NCBI GenBank assembly: GCA_001430745.1
Contig: KQ482077.1
Coordinates: 10,950 to 41,029, forward strand
DNA length: 30,080 bases
DNA from: Auxenochlorella pyrenoidosa
Lineage: Eukaryota; Chlorophyta; Trebouxiophyceae; Chlorellales; Chlorellaceae
Direction: 5' to 3'
Part shown: in pieces, positions 10,301 to 18,868 of the stretch
How positions within the stretch are numbered: the stretch's first letter is position 1
How the letters are laid out: every line of letters starts with the position of its first letter
The notes under the pieces: generated by a model
What the model was told of the DNA's origin: nothing
Database searches by the model: none
What the model saw: the letters and a program-made list of their open reading frames with translations, nothing else
Program-made: the position numbers and the translations under genes

Positions 10301-13300
10301 ACCCAGCAATTGCAATAGCCGGCCGCCGAGGCAAGTGCCGCCGGCAACAGACAGGCACTTTCCCCTGTGCTGAAGTGCATGCCTGCTCAGCGCAGCCCTG
10401 ACGGAGCGGCGCAGCACCCACCTGGTTCTCCTTTCCCTCCTGCCTGCCTCGCCCTGTATCCCCTGCATTCATGAGCTCCTCCTCCTCCCGCGCCGCCTGG
10501 TAGGCCTCCCATAGCGGGTCCATGCGCTCGGGGCCCAGCCCGCACAGCGCCAGCTCGCCCAGAAGCTGCGGCAGGCCAGGGAGCGGCAAGGGGTGGCGGG
10601 CTGCTCGGCAGCGCCAGCAGGCTGCCAACTCTGGCGACAGCCTGGCAGCGAGGGCGCAGAGCTCGTTGCGCCTGCCGCCAGTCTCAGGCAGCCTCGGAGT
10701 TTGCCTTTTTCAGCACAGGCACCTGCCCGGACGGGAAGAGCCGCTCGTAAGGGTCTTGGTAGCGCGCCAGGCCGCGCCCGCCGCGCCCGCCCCGCCCGCC
10801 GCCGGGCCCACCCGGTAGCTGGTGCCGCATGTGCTCCACAGCAACACGCTCCTTGTCCTGTCCGGGAGCCAGGCGATCATGCAGCGATCATGCCACTGCA
10901 AGCCAGCCTGGGTCGACAGGAATTGAGCTGCCTGAGCGCAACCTCTGCTTCCTCTGGGCTGCCGGGCCTGCGCATGCGACCCCATCCCCTCACCCGCATC
11001 CAGCCAACCACCGCCTCGGCGCAGGAGGCGAGGGGCTCGTACACCTCGGGCTTGCCGTTCAGCTCCTGTGCCTTCTTCAAGGCCAGCAGGACCTGAGAGG
11101 GGCAAGGTCAGGGGAGAGGGGCAGAGAGCTTTTGTAAGCCCTGCAGCGTGCCAGCCTTGCCTTTGCCAACCAGCAGTCCAGGATGCCAGCTGCTTGCCTC
11201 AATGCGATGCTCAGTTTCCAAGCACCCGGTACGACCTCCGCCGCCCCCTCAAAGCCCCTCCAGGTGCCAGTGCGCCTCTGCCGGCCCCTCGAAGCCCCTC
11301 TGCCTACATCCGTCATGGTCTCCAGGTCCAGCTCCACAGAGGCCGCCTCGCGGCACACATCCTCGATGTTGTGCGCCTCGTCGAAGATCAGCATGCTGCC
11401 CTCCACGTCTGCGCTGGGCGGGGCGGCGCAGGGCAGCGGCGGTCGGAGGCAGGGCCGGGCACTGGCTGAAGCAGAACTGGCACTGCCGATCATGCCGCCA
11501 CTCGCGCTTGTAGAAAAACACCATCAGGGCTGGCACAGAGCAAAAGGTGCTTGCCCACGCCTGGGCATGCATGCAAGCACCTGGCAGGCGCCCGGGCTGC
11601 GCGGGCAGGAGGGAGGGGTCCCACGCCAGCGATTCCATGCCACCTCACCCACGGACATGGCGCGGCGGATGACCGGGTCGATCAGGTACGAGTAGGGCGC
11701 AAAGATGACCTCCGCCTCCTGCACGCAGGGCAGGGTATGCCGGGAGACATGGGGTTGGGCAGCGCGCCGCCAGGCAGCGTCAGAGGGTCAGCCAGGCCCC
11801 CGCCGCATGCCCTTGCAGGCCCGCACGAGTGCTCAGCGCCGTGGGCTTGCAGCGGCAGTCGCCCCCTTCCTGCTCCGTGGCACTCTTTGGCCTATGCTGC
11901 CGCTCACGTCGGCCCACTTGCGCGCAGTGAAGTAGGGGCAGGCCTTGTGGGACCTGCCAAAGCCCTTGAGGTCCTCTATGTCATGCAGGCGGTATTGGTA
12001 GCCCGAGGTGGCAAAGGAGTGCACGTTCTTGAAGTACTGGCACTGCAGGGGGTGTGCGAGGGGGGAAGCCAGGCGGGAGCTGTCGGCGGGGGTGCAGTAC
12101 GCATGCTCAGGGCCGCGTGGGATCCGGCTGCTGCCCGCAAGCTGACCAATTGGCAGCACCTGCCTGCCCCACCCGGCGGCATGCTTGCCCCCAACGCATG
12201 CAGCCTGCAGGGTCAGACTGCCGCTCTGGGAGTGCTGAGAGAGGTCGGAAAGCAGGAACACCAGTGGCCACCAATAACAGGCAAGACAGGAAAAACCGGG
12301 GCCAGCGCCCACCTGGCTCTCCTTCAGTAGCTCCTCACATGCCTCATCAATCGAGGTCTGCTTCGTGGCGTGCATGTTGATGCAGTAGTGCTTGCGCGAG
12401 CCCTGCGCCGGGGGGAGCGTGGTCATCAGGTGCAGCAAGGCAACCCTCCAAGGAAAATCTGGTGGTGTGCTGCTGTGCACGGCAAGAACGGTAGGGCCCT
12501 GCAGCCACAGACTCAGTCTGATGACCAGGCTGGTGGCATGAACACACAGCAGAGGACAGGAGCGGCCGCATGGCACGGCGTCCCATGAGGCGGCTGCTCG
12601 CTGCCCCGGGCCAGCACCCACCAGCACCGCCATGCGCGGCTTGTACTCGGAGCGTTTCAGCTCCTTGACCACCTGCAGGGGGAGGGAGACAGGCAGCAGG
12701 TAGGGTCAGAAACGCGGCTGTCGTCAGCCTGGCATGCCATGCAGATGGCGCTGAGCAGCGTGCGCTGTGCGCCCCAGACCGCCAGCGCCCCAGGCGCCCC
12801 CTTTTGAGCAGCACCCGCCTGCGCAATCTGCGAGTGTGTGCGCGTGGCGTAGAAGATCTTTGGCGGCTTGCGCCGCTGGGCAGGCGCCTCTGGTTCGGCC
12901 CCGCCCTCGCCCGCAGGCATGAAGCCGCCGTCGCCCGGGCTGGGTGCCTGCTGGGGTGAGTGCTCGCTGCTGATGTGCCCCTTCTACAGGGGCAGGTGCA
13001 GATGGCAAATCAGAGTCAGCACGGTGGCAAGCAGGTTGAGCTGTGCAAGGGTGGCATGGCAACCGCACATGGGGACTGCTGCCAACTGCAAAATGGCAGC
13101 CCGCTGCCATGGCTCTCCTCTGCTCTGCCTGACACCTGCCACTTTCCAACCAGTGCCCAGCTAGCGGCGAGCACCCGCACCTCTGGCGAGATAGCACAGC
13201 CGTCGCCTGCGCAGCAGGCATCAGTGTCGGTAATGGGGTCGCCCTCGCCCAGAGCGGCGCCTGCCTCCTGCGCTGCACGGGCCGCTGCCTTCTCGGCAGC

Positions 13301-13841
13301 CAGCCCATCCTCGATGCGCTGCTTCTCTCGCACCTAGGGCAGGGCAAAGTGTGGAGTGGAGGGAGCACAGTGGAGGGAGTGGAGGGATCAGTGGAACCTA
13401 TTACAGGCCTGGGGAGAGTGCGATGGGAAGAGAACAAGCGGCACAAAGACATAATGCAGCACCCATCCGCCTGGCAGCAAGCAGTGCTCTACCTGCCAGG
13501 CCAGTGCCGAGCATAGAAGCGACAGCGTCTTGCCGGAGCCTGCAGGGGGACCAGGGGTTGAGTGCAGGCAGCAATCAGGGCTCAACCAGTCAGTTGCAGC
13601 GCGAGGAAGCGATGCCGCCATTGCAGCGCTGCCCCTGCAGCAAGGGCGGTGCCACTTGAAGAGTGCTGCTCATTTGCAACGCCACTGCCAGTGCCCGCAA
13701 CCCACCAGTGGGTGCTTCCAGCAGCGCATTGTGGCCGCCCTCCAACGCAGCAATCACTTTGCTCATGAATGACAGCTGCACGCCATAGGCCTGGTGTGGG
13801 AAGTGCACCTGGCACCCGCCAATTGTGTATTGTGCAGGCAT
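4367..13841 (-). CDS. BRIP1: FANCJ/BRIP1-like Fe-S DEAH DNA helicase, 27 exons, ~1577 aa
   Basis: Exons (descending): 13841-13706, 13539-13493, 13333-13181, 12983-12819, 12672-12622, 12402-12313, 12042-11908, 11718-11649, 11408-11308, 11092-10994, 10857-10723, 10682-10422 (junction uncertain), 10253-10146, 9909-9790, 9694-9581, 9425-9339, 9121-9014, 8733-8590, 8357-8310, 8123-8016, 7835-7749, 7613-7512, 7321-7221, 7059-6266, 6081-5991, 5785-4707, 4566-4367. A superfamily 2 5'-3' helicase for nuclear crosslink and G-quadruplex repair (family knowledge). Seen: the N-terminus QYTIGG...HQAYGVQL aligns with human FANCJ; Q motif Gln22; Walker A APTGSGKT with Lys49; motif Ia [10 protein letters not shown]; four Fe-S cysteines near 191, 206, 215 and 249; DEAH at 292-295; [36 protein letters not shown] near 819-832. 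RTEL1 and XPD fit less well. Oddities: an RGG-type insertion in exon 11, three GC-AG introns, and a C-terminal extension of about 720 residues with Q/P-rich tracts and a basic KKRYLR stretch. The start context is gccgccATG. Confidence 0.93.
8228..8276. repeat. 49-bp dispersed intronic repeat, copy A
   Basis: It lies inside the helicase intron 8309-8124. It matches 28772-28820 at 45 of 49 positions in the same orientation. The core (plus strand) reads tgcggttagacagactt and ends in caaacaagcaagc. The flanks are not similar, so this is a discrete short repeat rather than a large duplication. Confidence 0.85.
8812..8873. repeat. Imperfect tandem duplication, 33-bp period, in a helicase intron
   Basis: Two adjacent units start at 8812 and 8845, each beginning agaggggatctctgc and containing ctgcccgaaa. 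They lie in the intron between exons 17 and 18 of the FANCJ-like gene (9013-8734). This looks like simple local duplication. Confidence 0.75.
10683..10726 (-). other. Abnormally short or mis-modelled intron in the helicase gene
   Basis: The exon 11 frame runs into a stop shortly after 10723, so an intron is needed. A GT-AG solution is 10722-10683 (40 nt). A GC-AG solution, 10726-10672 (55 nt), gives [14 protein letters not shown], which resembles human FANCJ WSG-NEMLLTLHKMG better. All other introns of the gene are at least about 90 nt. An assembly or sequencing error here is also possible. Confidence 0.5.
13350..13396. repeat. GGAG-rich simple repeat in a helicase intron
   Basis: The plus strand holds repeated tggaggga/gtggagtgg units inside the intron between exons 2 and 3 (13492-13334). 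It is low complexity with no further function visible. Confidence 0.7.
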
Positions 13842-14220
13842 GGCGGCGGCTGGCGGCAGCTGGCGGCAGCACTTAAGCGGTGGGGGTCAGGCCCGGGCGT
13901 CCGCTGCGGGCTGGGCGCTAATATTATGCGTCTGAGAGCGTCATGCCCCGCCCCACACAGGCTCCCCTCGCCAGCTGAGAGCAGCTGGGCGCGACTTGAG
14001 TGGCAGAAGTGTGACGCCGCTGGCTCTTAGCCAAATGTAGGAGTCCCGGAACTGTGCTGTCGCTCATCCAATCGCCGAAATCGAGGCAGCGCTCGTGTGC
14101 CCATGCCTTTTCGAGGGTGGTGCTGTGCTGCGCTGGCCCTTGCCAATGCGGCCTCCGCAGCTGTCCATCGGCAATTGGGATCGCCCACATCATCTTCAGA
14201 TCACTCCAGCGGCAGCCAAA
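13842..14220. promoter_or_regulatory. Shared upstream region of the divergent helicase and lumen-protein genes
   Basis: Only 379 bp separate the start codons of the minus-strand helicase (13841) and the plus-strand pentapeptide gene (14221), so both promoters and 5' leaders must lie here. The stretch contains a short AT-rich patch (ctaatattatg, about 13918-13928) in otherwise GC-rich DNA. No clear TATA box or named factor site could be assigned. Bidirectional promoter function is inferred from geometry. Confidence 0.6.
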
Positions 14221-16202
14221 ATGGCCCTCGCGCTGCAGGCCCGCGTCTCACCCTTCTCTGCGGCTCGGTCGGCGCCGACCAAGTCTCGGAAGTCGATCGT
14301 GGTTTGCAATGGTGAGCAGCGATACGGAGACTGGTGGCGCTCGAGTCGGAAACCCCTCTTCCTTGCCAAATCGGCCACGCTTACTCCCCCGGTTGCCCTG
14401 CAGCCGCCCAGAAGCGCAGCGAGGAGCAGCAGCAGCGGGGTGCAAGCCTGCTGCTGAGCCTGGCAGCGAGCGCGGCGCTGGTGCTTGGCGCCGGCCCCGC
14501 CTCGGCCGACGTCAAGCTGCCGCCGCTGGACAATGGTGCGTCTAGGTGCTTGCCATGCTTGATGGCTCGATGACTGCTCATCCTGCAGTGCCGCTGGGTG
14601 GTGCTGCTGCACCAAGCACGCCAGCCAGTGGGCAGGCGCCTCGCCTGTGGCCGCCCCGATGTGCATTTCCGAGCGCGGCGCCGCCCACTCCTGGCCGGCC
14701 TGCTGCCGCAGACCCCAACCGCTGCGAGCGCGGCTACGTGGGCAACACCATCGGGCAGGCCAACGCGGTGTCCAACAAGCCGCTGGACCTGCGCTTCTGC
14801 AAGTATGCCGGGGACAACCTGAGCGGCAAGACGCTGTCGGGTGAGGCGCCGCGCCGCAGCCTCCTCGCCGCAGTGGCCCCCAGCCAGCTCTTCAGGTGCT
14901 GGTTGGGCCTTGGGGTGGCGCACTGCTGCAACGTTCCACTGCAACCGTCCATTGTGAGAGCCGGCCTGCACCCACTTTCCAGCCTGTGCCTCCCCGCCCT
15001 CGGGCCCCCCGCCCTCGACCAACCCCCCCCCCCCCACCCACCCAAGCAATCCTTCAAGCATAGCATTCACCCACGCACGCACGCAGGCGCGCTGATGGTG
15101 GAGACCGACCTGCGCGGCGCCAACCTGCAGGAGGCGGTGCTGACCAAGGCGTACGCGGTCCGGGCAGACCTGTCGGGTGGGTGCTGGGCCGCGCCGCTGC
15201 CGCCTGCTGTGGCCGGCGAACAAACAGGCTGCAGGGCACAGGGGCGGGCAGCAACCGCGTGGGCGTGCAGCGAACCCAGGGCACTGTCCGCCGCTGCCCT
15301 GGGCTGCGGAGGGGCGGGCCAACACCGCCTATTGTGTAGCATGTGACCACACGGCATCGTTATGCTGCGCCCCCTCTTCGTCCTTTCGTGTCAACAGCGC
15401 CTAGCCGCCTTTTCTCTCTGCCGCAGGGGCGGACCTCACGAACGCTGTGGTGGACCGCGTGGCGTTTGATGGCGCCAACCTGGAGGGGGCCAAGCTGGTC
15501 AACGCTGTCATTACAGGTGGGTGGGTGGGCAACTATAGGCCTGGGCCCAGCCCACGCGCCGCCGGTGGCCGTTGCGGTGGCGATGCGTGGGCGGAGAGTT
15601 GCGCCACCAGGCGCTTGCTCCTCACACCTTGTGGTGCTCGCTCCGCTGCGAGCATGCCACAGCACACGCTCCTGTGCCCGCGCACCCTGAGCGCAGCTGG
15701 GGCGCCTTTGCACCGCTCCCGCCTGCAGGCACCACCTTTGAGGGCGCAAACCTGAAGAATGCCGACTTTGAGGACGCCCTCATCGGCAGGTGCGCTCAAA
15801 TTTGGGCCGAATTTTGGGACGTGATGTAGGAATTGAAACATCGTGCAGGGCAGGGCGCGCCCCAGGCTTGCTTTCGGTAGGCGCTGCGTCAGCGCAGGCG
15901 GGCACGGTCCGCCGCAAGCGCAGCGGGCGCTGCAGGGGCCTGCTTGTGGCCGTGGCGCACCACAGGCCAGCAGTGCCCTGGCCGGGGTTCATCGCTGCTG
16001 CTGCCCGCCTTGCTCCGCCGCCCCCCACCCCACCTCACACCCCACACACACACCCTCACCCCCGCCCACCCACACCCACACCCACACCAACCTGCGCTCC
16101 CCCCGGCCCCCGCCCCCCTGCTGCAGCGAGGACGCCAAGCGGCTGTGCGCAAACCCCACCCTGGTGGGCGACAGCCGCCTGCAGGTTGGCTGCCGGACCT
16201 AG
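14221..16202 (+). CDS. Thylakoid-lumen pentapeptide-repeat protein (TL17-like), 7 exons, 222 aa
   Basis: Exons: 14221-14311, 14404-14535, 14712-14840, 15087-15176, 15427-15516, 15729-15789, 16127-16202; all GT-AG, ending at TAG. Residues 1 to about 40 form an Ala/Ser/Arg-rich plastid transit peptide (MALALQARVSPFSAARS). Residues 44-65 are a hydrophobic lumen-targeting segment ending in GPASA before DV, a typical thylakoid processing site. The mature part has tandem A(D/N)LxX pentapeptides (TDLRGANLQEA, ADLTNAVVD, ANLEGAKLVNA, ANLKNADFEDA), forming a right-handed beta-helix. Cysteines in RCERG, FCKYAG, LCANP and GCRT are placed to form lumenal disulphides. Length and the C-terminal LCANPTLVGDSR...GCR resemble plant lumen proteins such as TL17. 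The biochemical role of the family is unclear. Exons 4 and 5 are both 90 nt and phase 1-1. Confidence 0.92.
15010..15052. repeat. C-rich tract in an intron
   Basis: A long C run (accccccccccccccacccaccc type) lies in the intron between exons 3 and 4 of the lumen-protein gene, ahead of its acceptor at 15086. It is probably just an extended pyrimidine tract; C runs are error-prone in assembly. Confidence 0.7.
16018..16120. repeat. CA/CCCA-rich low-complexity tract in the last intron of the lumen-protein gene
   Basis: About 100 nt with very little G or T on the coding strand (cacaccccacacacacaccc, then repeated cacccacacc) precede the acceptor of exon 7 at 16126. It acts as a very long pyrimidine-biased tract and its complement is G-rich. 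Confidence 0.75.
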
Positions 16203-16337
16203 CCCCCTCCACGGCACCCTTGTCGTAACTAGCCTCCAGCACACCACCCGAGGCTTCCCGAGCTGATTGCTGGCAGCACGGCCAGGGTTCGTGCAGCTGT
16301 CCCGGCCAACGCGGTGCAATTGAAATTTTGGCGAGCA

Positions 16338-16342
16338 TTACA
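16338..16342 (-). terminator. Putative poly(A) signal TGTAA of the PDZ gene
   Basis: TTACA on the plus strand reads TGTAA on the minus strand, about 390 nt beyond the PDZ gene's stop at 16731. TGTAA is the usual green-algal polyadenylation signal. A 5-bp match has appreciable chance frequency. Confidence 0.4.
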
Positions 16343-16435
16343 GGCGGCAGCAGGGGGGCGGGCAACGGCCCCGCCCCTGCGCCGCGGTTTCGGAACCTGC
16401 ATTGTCAGTTTTGGCGGCGCGGCAAGGCGCCGCAA

Positions 16436-16440
16436 TGTAA
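16436..16440 (+). terminator. Putative poly(A) signal TGTAA of the lumen-protein gene
   Basis: TGTAA lies 234 nt after the TAG at 16200-16202, a normal 3'-UTR length for green algae. It is the first TGTAA seen downstream of the stop. Confidence 0.5.
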
Positions 16441-16730
16441 AGCAAGTACAAGCCTGGGCGGGTGCAGGAAGTGCACGCTGGAAAGAGTTGCTGAAAGGGT
16501 GCAAGCATGAAAGCCAGGCATAGATAGGTTGGGAAAATCTGGAGGGGAGGGATCAGACACGGCGCATTCATTTGGATTCTAGATCAAGGAGATGGAGGCC
16601 GGGAGATAGGGATCCGAAGGAGGCGAAGCCGTTATCCAGGGCTGCTGGTTTGCCTGGGCCGGAGAAGCGAGGAAGCCTTTGCAGGGGGCCGGCCTAGGGG
16701 CTTGCCCGTTGTGGGCGGGCAGGAGCTGCC

Positions 16731-18314
16731 TCACTGGCAGCGCTGGAATTCGAGCACCACTGGCCGCGGCGGCTTGATGCTGCGTGTGGGCAGGGTTGGC
16801 GCAGTGGGGGACAGGGTTGGGACAGGACAGCGGTAGGACAGCTGCATGCCCGGCTGGCGTCATGGCGGCGCCTGCCTGCCCGCCTGGCAGCTCAGCCGCC
16901 CAGGCCCTCTCCTGCCCTTGCGACTGCAGCAGTTAAGCAGGCCCACAGATCAACTCCTGCCACACATGCTTCGTGCCTGTGACGGCTCCAACTGCCATGC
17001 CCCCTGCCACCTCGATGCCTGGACACCAGCACTGCTTCTGTTGCACGCTGGCCTGCCAGCCAGATGGCTTCATCCCGCCTCGGCGGGCGTCCCACCTGCC
17101 AATTGCAGCCATGACGGTCTTGAAGTCGTTGTTGCGCACGTTGAGCCGCACGTACGTCTCGCCTGCAGAGCGCAGCGCTGCACGCGTCACAGCGTGGCTA
17201 CGCCCAAGAGCATAGCATGCCGGGAGAGCTGGCCCGCACACCTGGCATGCGCACGTGTGCACGGTCTCCGCCCCACAAATGCGCCCTGCAGCCTCTTACG
17301 ACAGCCGCCCTTTTAAGGAGGCTCGGCCCGCTCACCTCCCCTGACTGTGTTGCCCTGGTACTCCTGCTGTGTTGTGTAGACCATGCCGCTGGTGGCGATC
17401 AGCTCGTCGCCAACGCCGATCTCGGGCGCCAGCCGTGCTGCGTTGCCCTCGGCCGCAATCTCGGCCTGCAGACAGGGGGGAGGGGGGATCCCGTGTCAGT
17501 GCTGTTGGTGCTGCCCTGGCTGCGCAGGCACCGCAGTCGGGCAGCCAAGTCAATCTGTCTTTGATGGCTGTCGCGCGCTAACCACGCGCAGCCCTTGTGC
17601 CTTAAGAAGACCTGCCAAGTGTGCCCTTGGCTGCCGCTCAGCTGCGCTGCTGCCGTTGCCGCTGCTGTTGCTGCCGCTGTCGCTGCTGCTGCTGCTGCCG
17701 CTGCTGCTGCTGCTGCTGCTGCCGCCGCCGCCGCTGATGCTGGTGCAGGGCCTCACCACGTACACGCCGCGCCCGCCCTGCCCCTCCTCCAGCACAAGGC
17801 CCAGGGGCTTGGGCAGCTCCACAGTGTAGCGCGCGCAGCCCGGGGGCACCCGGTCCTGCAGCCAGGAGTGGCATGATGCTGCTTGACGGTGCAGTACACA
17901 GCTGGGGAGGCAAGCGCGGCCAGCAGTGGCCGCTGCCTGCCAGCAAAGACCTCCACATTCAGCAGCGCGGCCTCATGCGACCAAGCGGCGCGCCAGTGAG
18001 GAGCAAGACAGGTAGCTGCGATGCAGACCCCAACACAGATTGTGAAACCTCGTACTCTGGCCACATCAAGGGCAGAGGAGCCGCAGGGAGGGATGCTGCC
18101 CTGCACGGCGGCGCACCTCGCTGTCTGAGGCCTCGCCCGACGTGGCGGCAGCGGCAGCGGCCTGCTCCACCTCTGCGCGCGCCACTGGGAGCCGCTCGAT
18201 TCGCGCTCGCCTAATGCAGCGTAGCTGCTGCAGGGGCTGGGCGGTGCGGCCGCCCAGGCGTCGCTGCACACCGGCGGGGGTGTGGAGAGCGCGCAGGGAA
18301 GCTGTGAGCTGCAT
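16731..18314 (-). CDS. Small plastid-type PDZ-domain protein, 5 exons, 180 aa
   Basis: Exons (descending): 18314-18117, 17855-17757, 17465-17336, 17162-17096, 16779-16731; all GT-AG, phases join, stop TGA at 16733-16731. The first ATG in frame is at 18314. Residues 1 to about 50 are Arg/Ala/Leu-rich with few acids (MQLTASLRALHTPAGVQRRL), as in a plastid or mitochondrial transit peptide. The rest is one PDZ fold: YTVELPKPLGLVLEE with a GLVL carboxylate-binding loop, then IGVGDELIATSG, NDFKTVMAAIGS and IKPPRPVVLEFQRC. No protease or other domain is present, so it is probably a scaffold or adaptor. Small PDZ proteins of this layout occur in chloroplasts of algae and plants. The neighbouring lumen-protein gene is convergent. 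Intron 2 carries a long CTG tract. Confidence 0.86.
17645..17737. repeat. CTG/CAG trinucleotide tract in a PDZ-gene intron
   Basis: The plus strand shows interrupted (CTG)n with CCG, GTT and TGT variants, including runs of six to seven pure CTG. It lies in the intron 17756-17466, close to the donor of exon 2. It is not translated in the model given here. Confidence 0.85.
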
Positions 18315-18868
18315 GATGACGTGCAAGAATAGGACTAGTAGATTCTACTGAACGGCCAACTGAACGCCGCAGGAGCGCAAAGCAGTAGCTGCACAGGCAG
18401 CGCGCTGGGCGGCAGCATGCCACCATGCTGCTTGCATGCTCCTTGTGCTGCCCAGCCTCGGGGTTTCCTGTGGAACGTCCAATGCGCATTCCAAGAAAGA
18501 CAGTGCAGTCCTTGTGGCTTCAAAACAGCCACGCTATGAAAGAATGGCGAGCGAGAAATGCAAAGGCAGAGAGGTACGCAAGGGATTATGAGCAGGGCAT
18601 GAGTGTAGGCCTTGGCAGCGCCAGTAGGCCAAAGGATGAAATGAACACGATTGCGCTATGCAGGATGCCATGTGCACCGCGCGCAAGTATGGAGCGAGCA
18701 TGTACGAATTACAGGCATGCTGGCAGCCTGGCATGGGGCCCAGGAGGGGTGCGCTGCCGAATGGGGGAGCGGCCGAGACCAGATCCGCTTGGCAGTGCCG
18801 TGTCTCAGTGCAGCGGCACGCCTGGGTACCTGCACCTCCAGGGCAACAGGCACAACGCTGCGTAAGGG
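18315..18868. other. Intergenic stretch, no gene seen
   Basis: It lies between the 5' end of the PDZ gene and the 3' end of the phosphatidylglycerophosphate synthase gene, both on the minus strand. It should contain the PDZ promoter and the 3' UTR of the synthase. Open frames here have no recognisable protein character. The upstream in-frame codon at 18326 is TTG, which is why ATG 18314 is taken as the PDZ start. Confidence 0.5.
18709..18713 (-). terminator. Putative poly(A) signal TGTAA of the phosphatidylglycerophosphate synthase gene
   Basis: TTACA on the plus strand reads TGTAA on the minus strand, about 156 nt past the proposed stop at 18869. Position and sequence fit a green-algal poly(A) signal and support a gene end nearby. 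Confidence 0.5.

Larger units (their letters stand above)
16203..16730. other. Convergent 3'-UTR region between the lumen-protein and PDZ genes
   Basis: There is no coding sequence of note. The region holds the 3' ends of two tail-to-tail genes, whose poly(A) signals are placed so that the transcripts would overlap by roughly 100-140 nt (see the two signals below). Confidence 0.6.

Noticed and set aside
17645..17737. CTG tract read as a poly-Leu, poly-Ala or poly-Ser coding repeat
   Set aside because: It lies within an intron of the PDZ gene once the exons on either side are joined in phase; no frame through it links to other coding sequence.
18066..18326. PDZ protein starting at 18326
   Set aside because: The codon there is TTG; the first in-frame ATG is at 18314.
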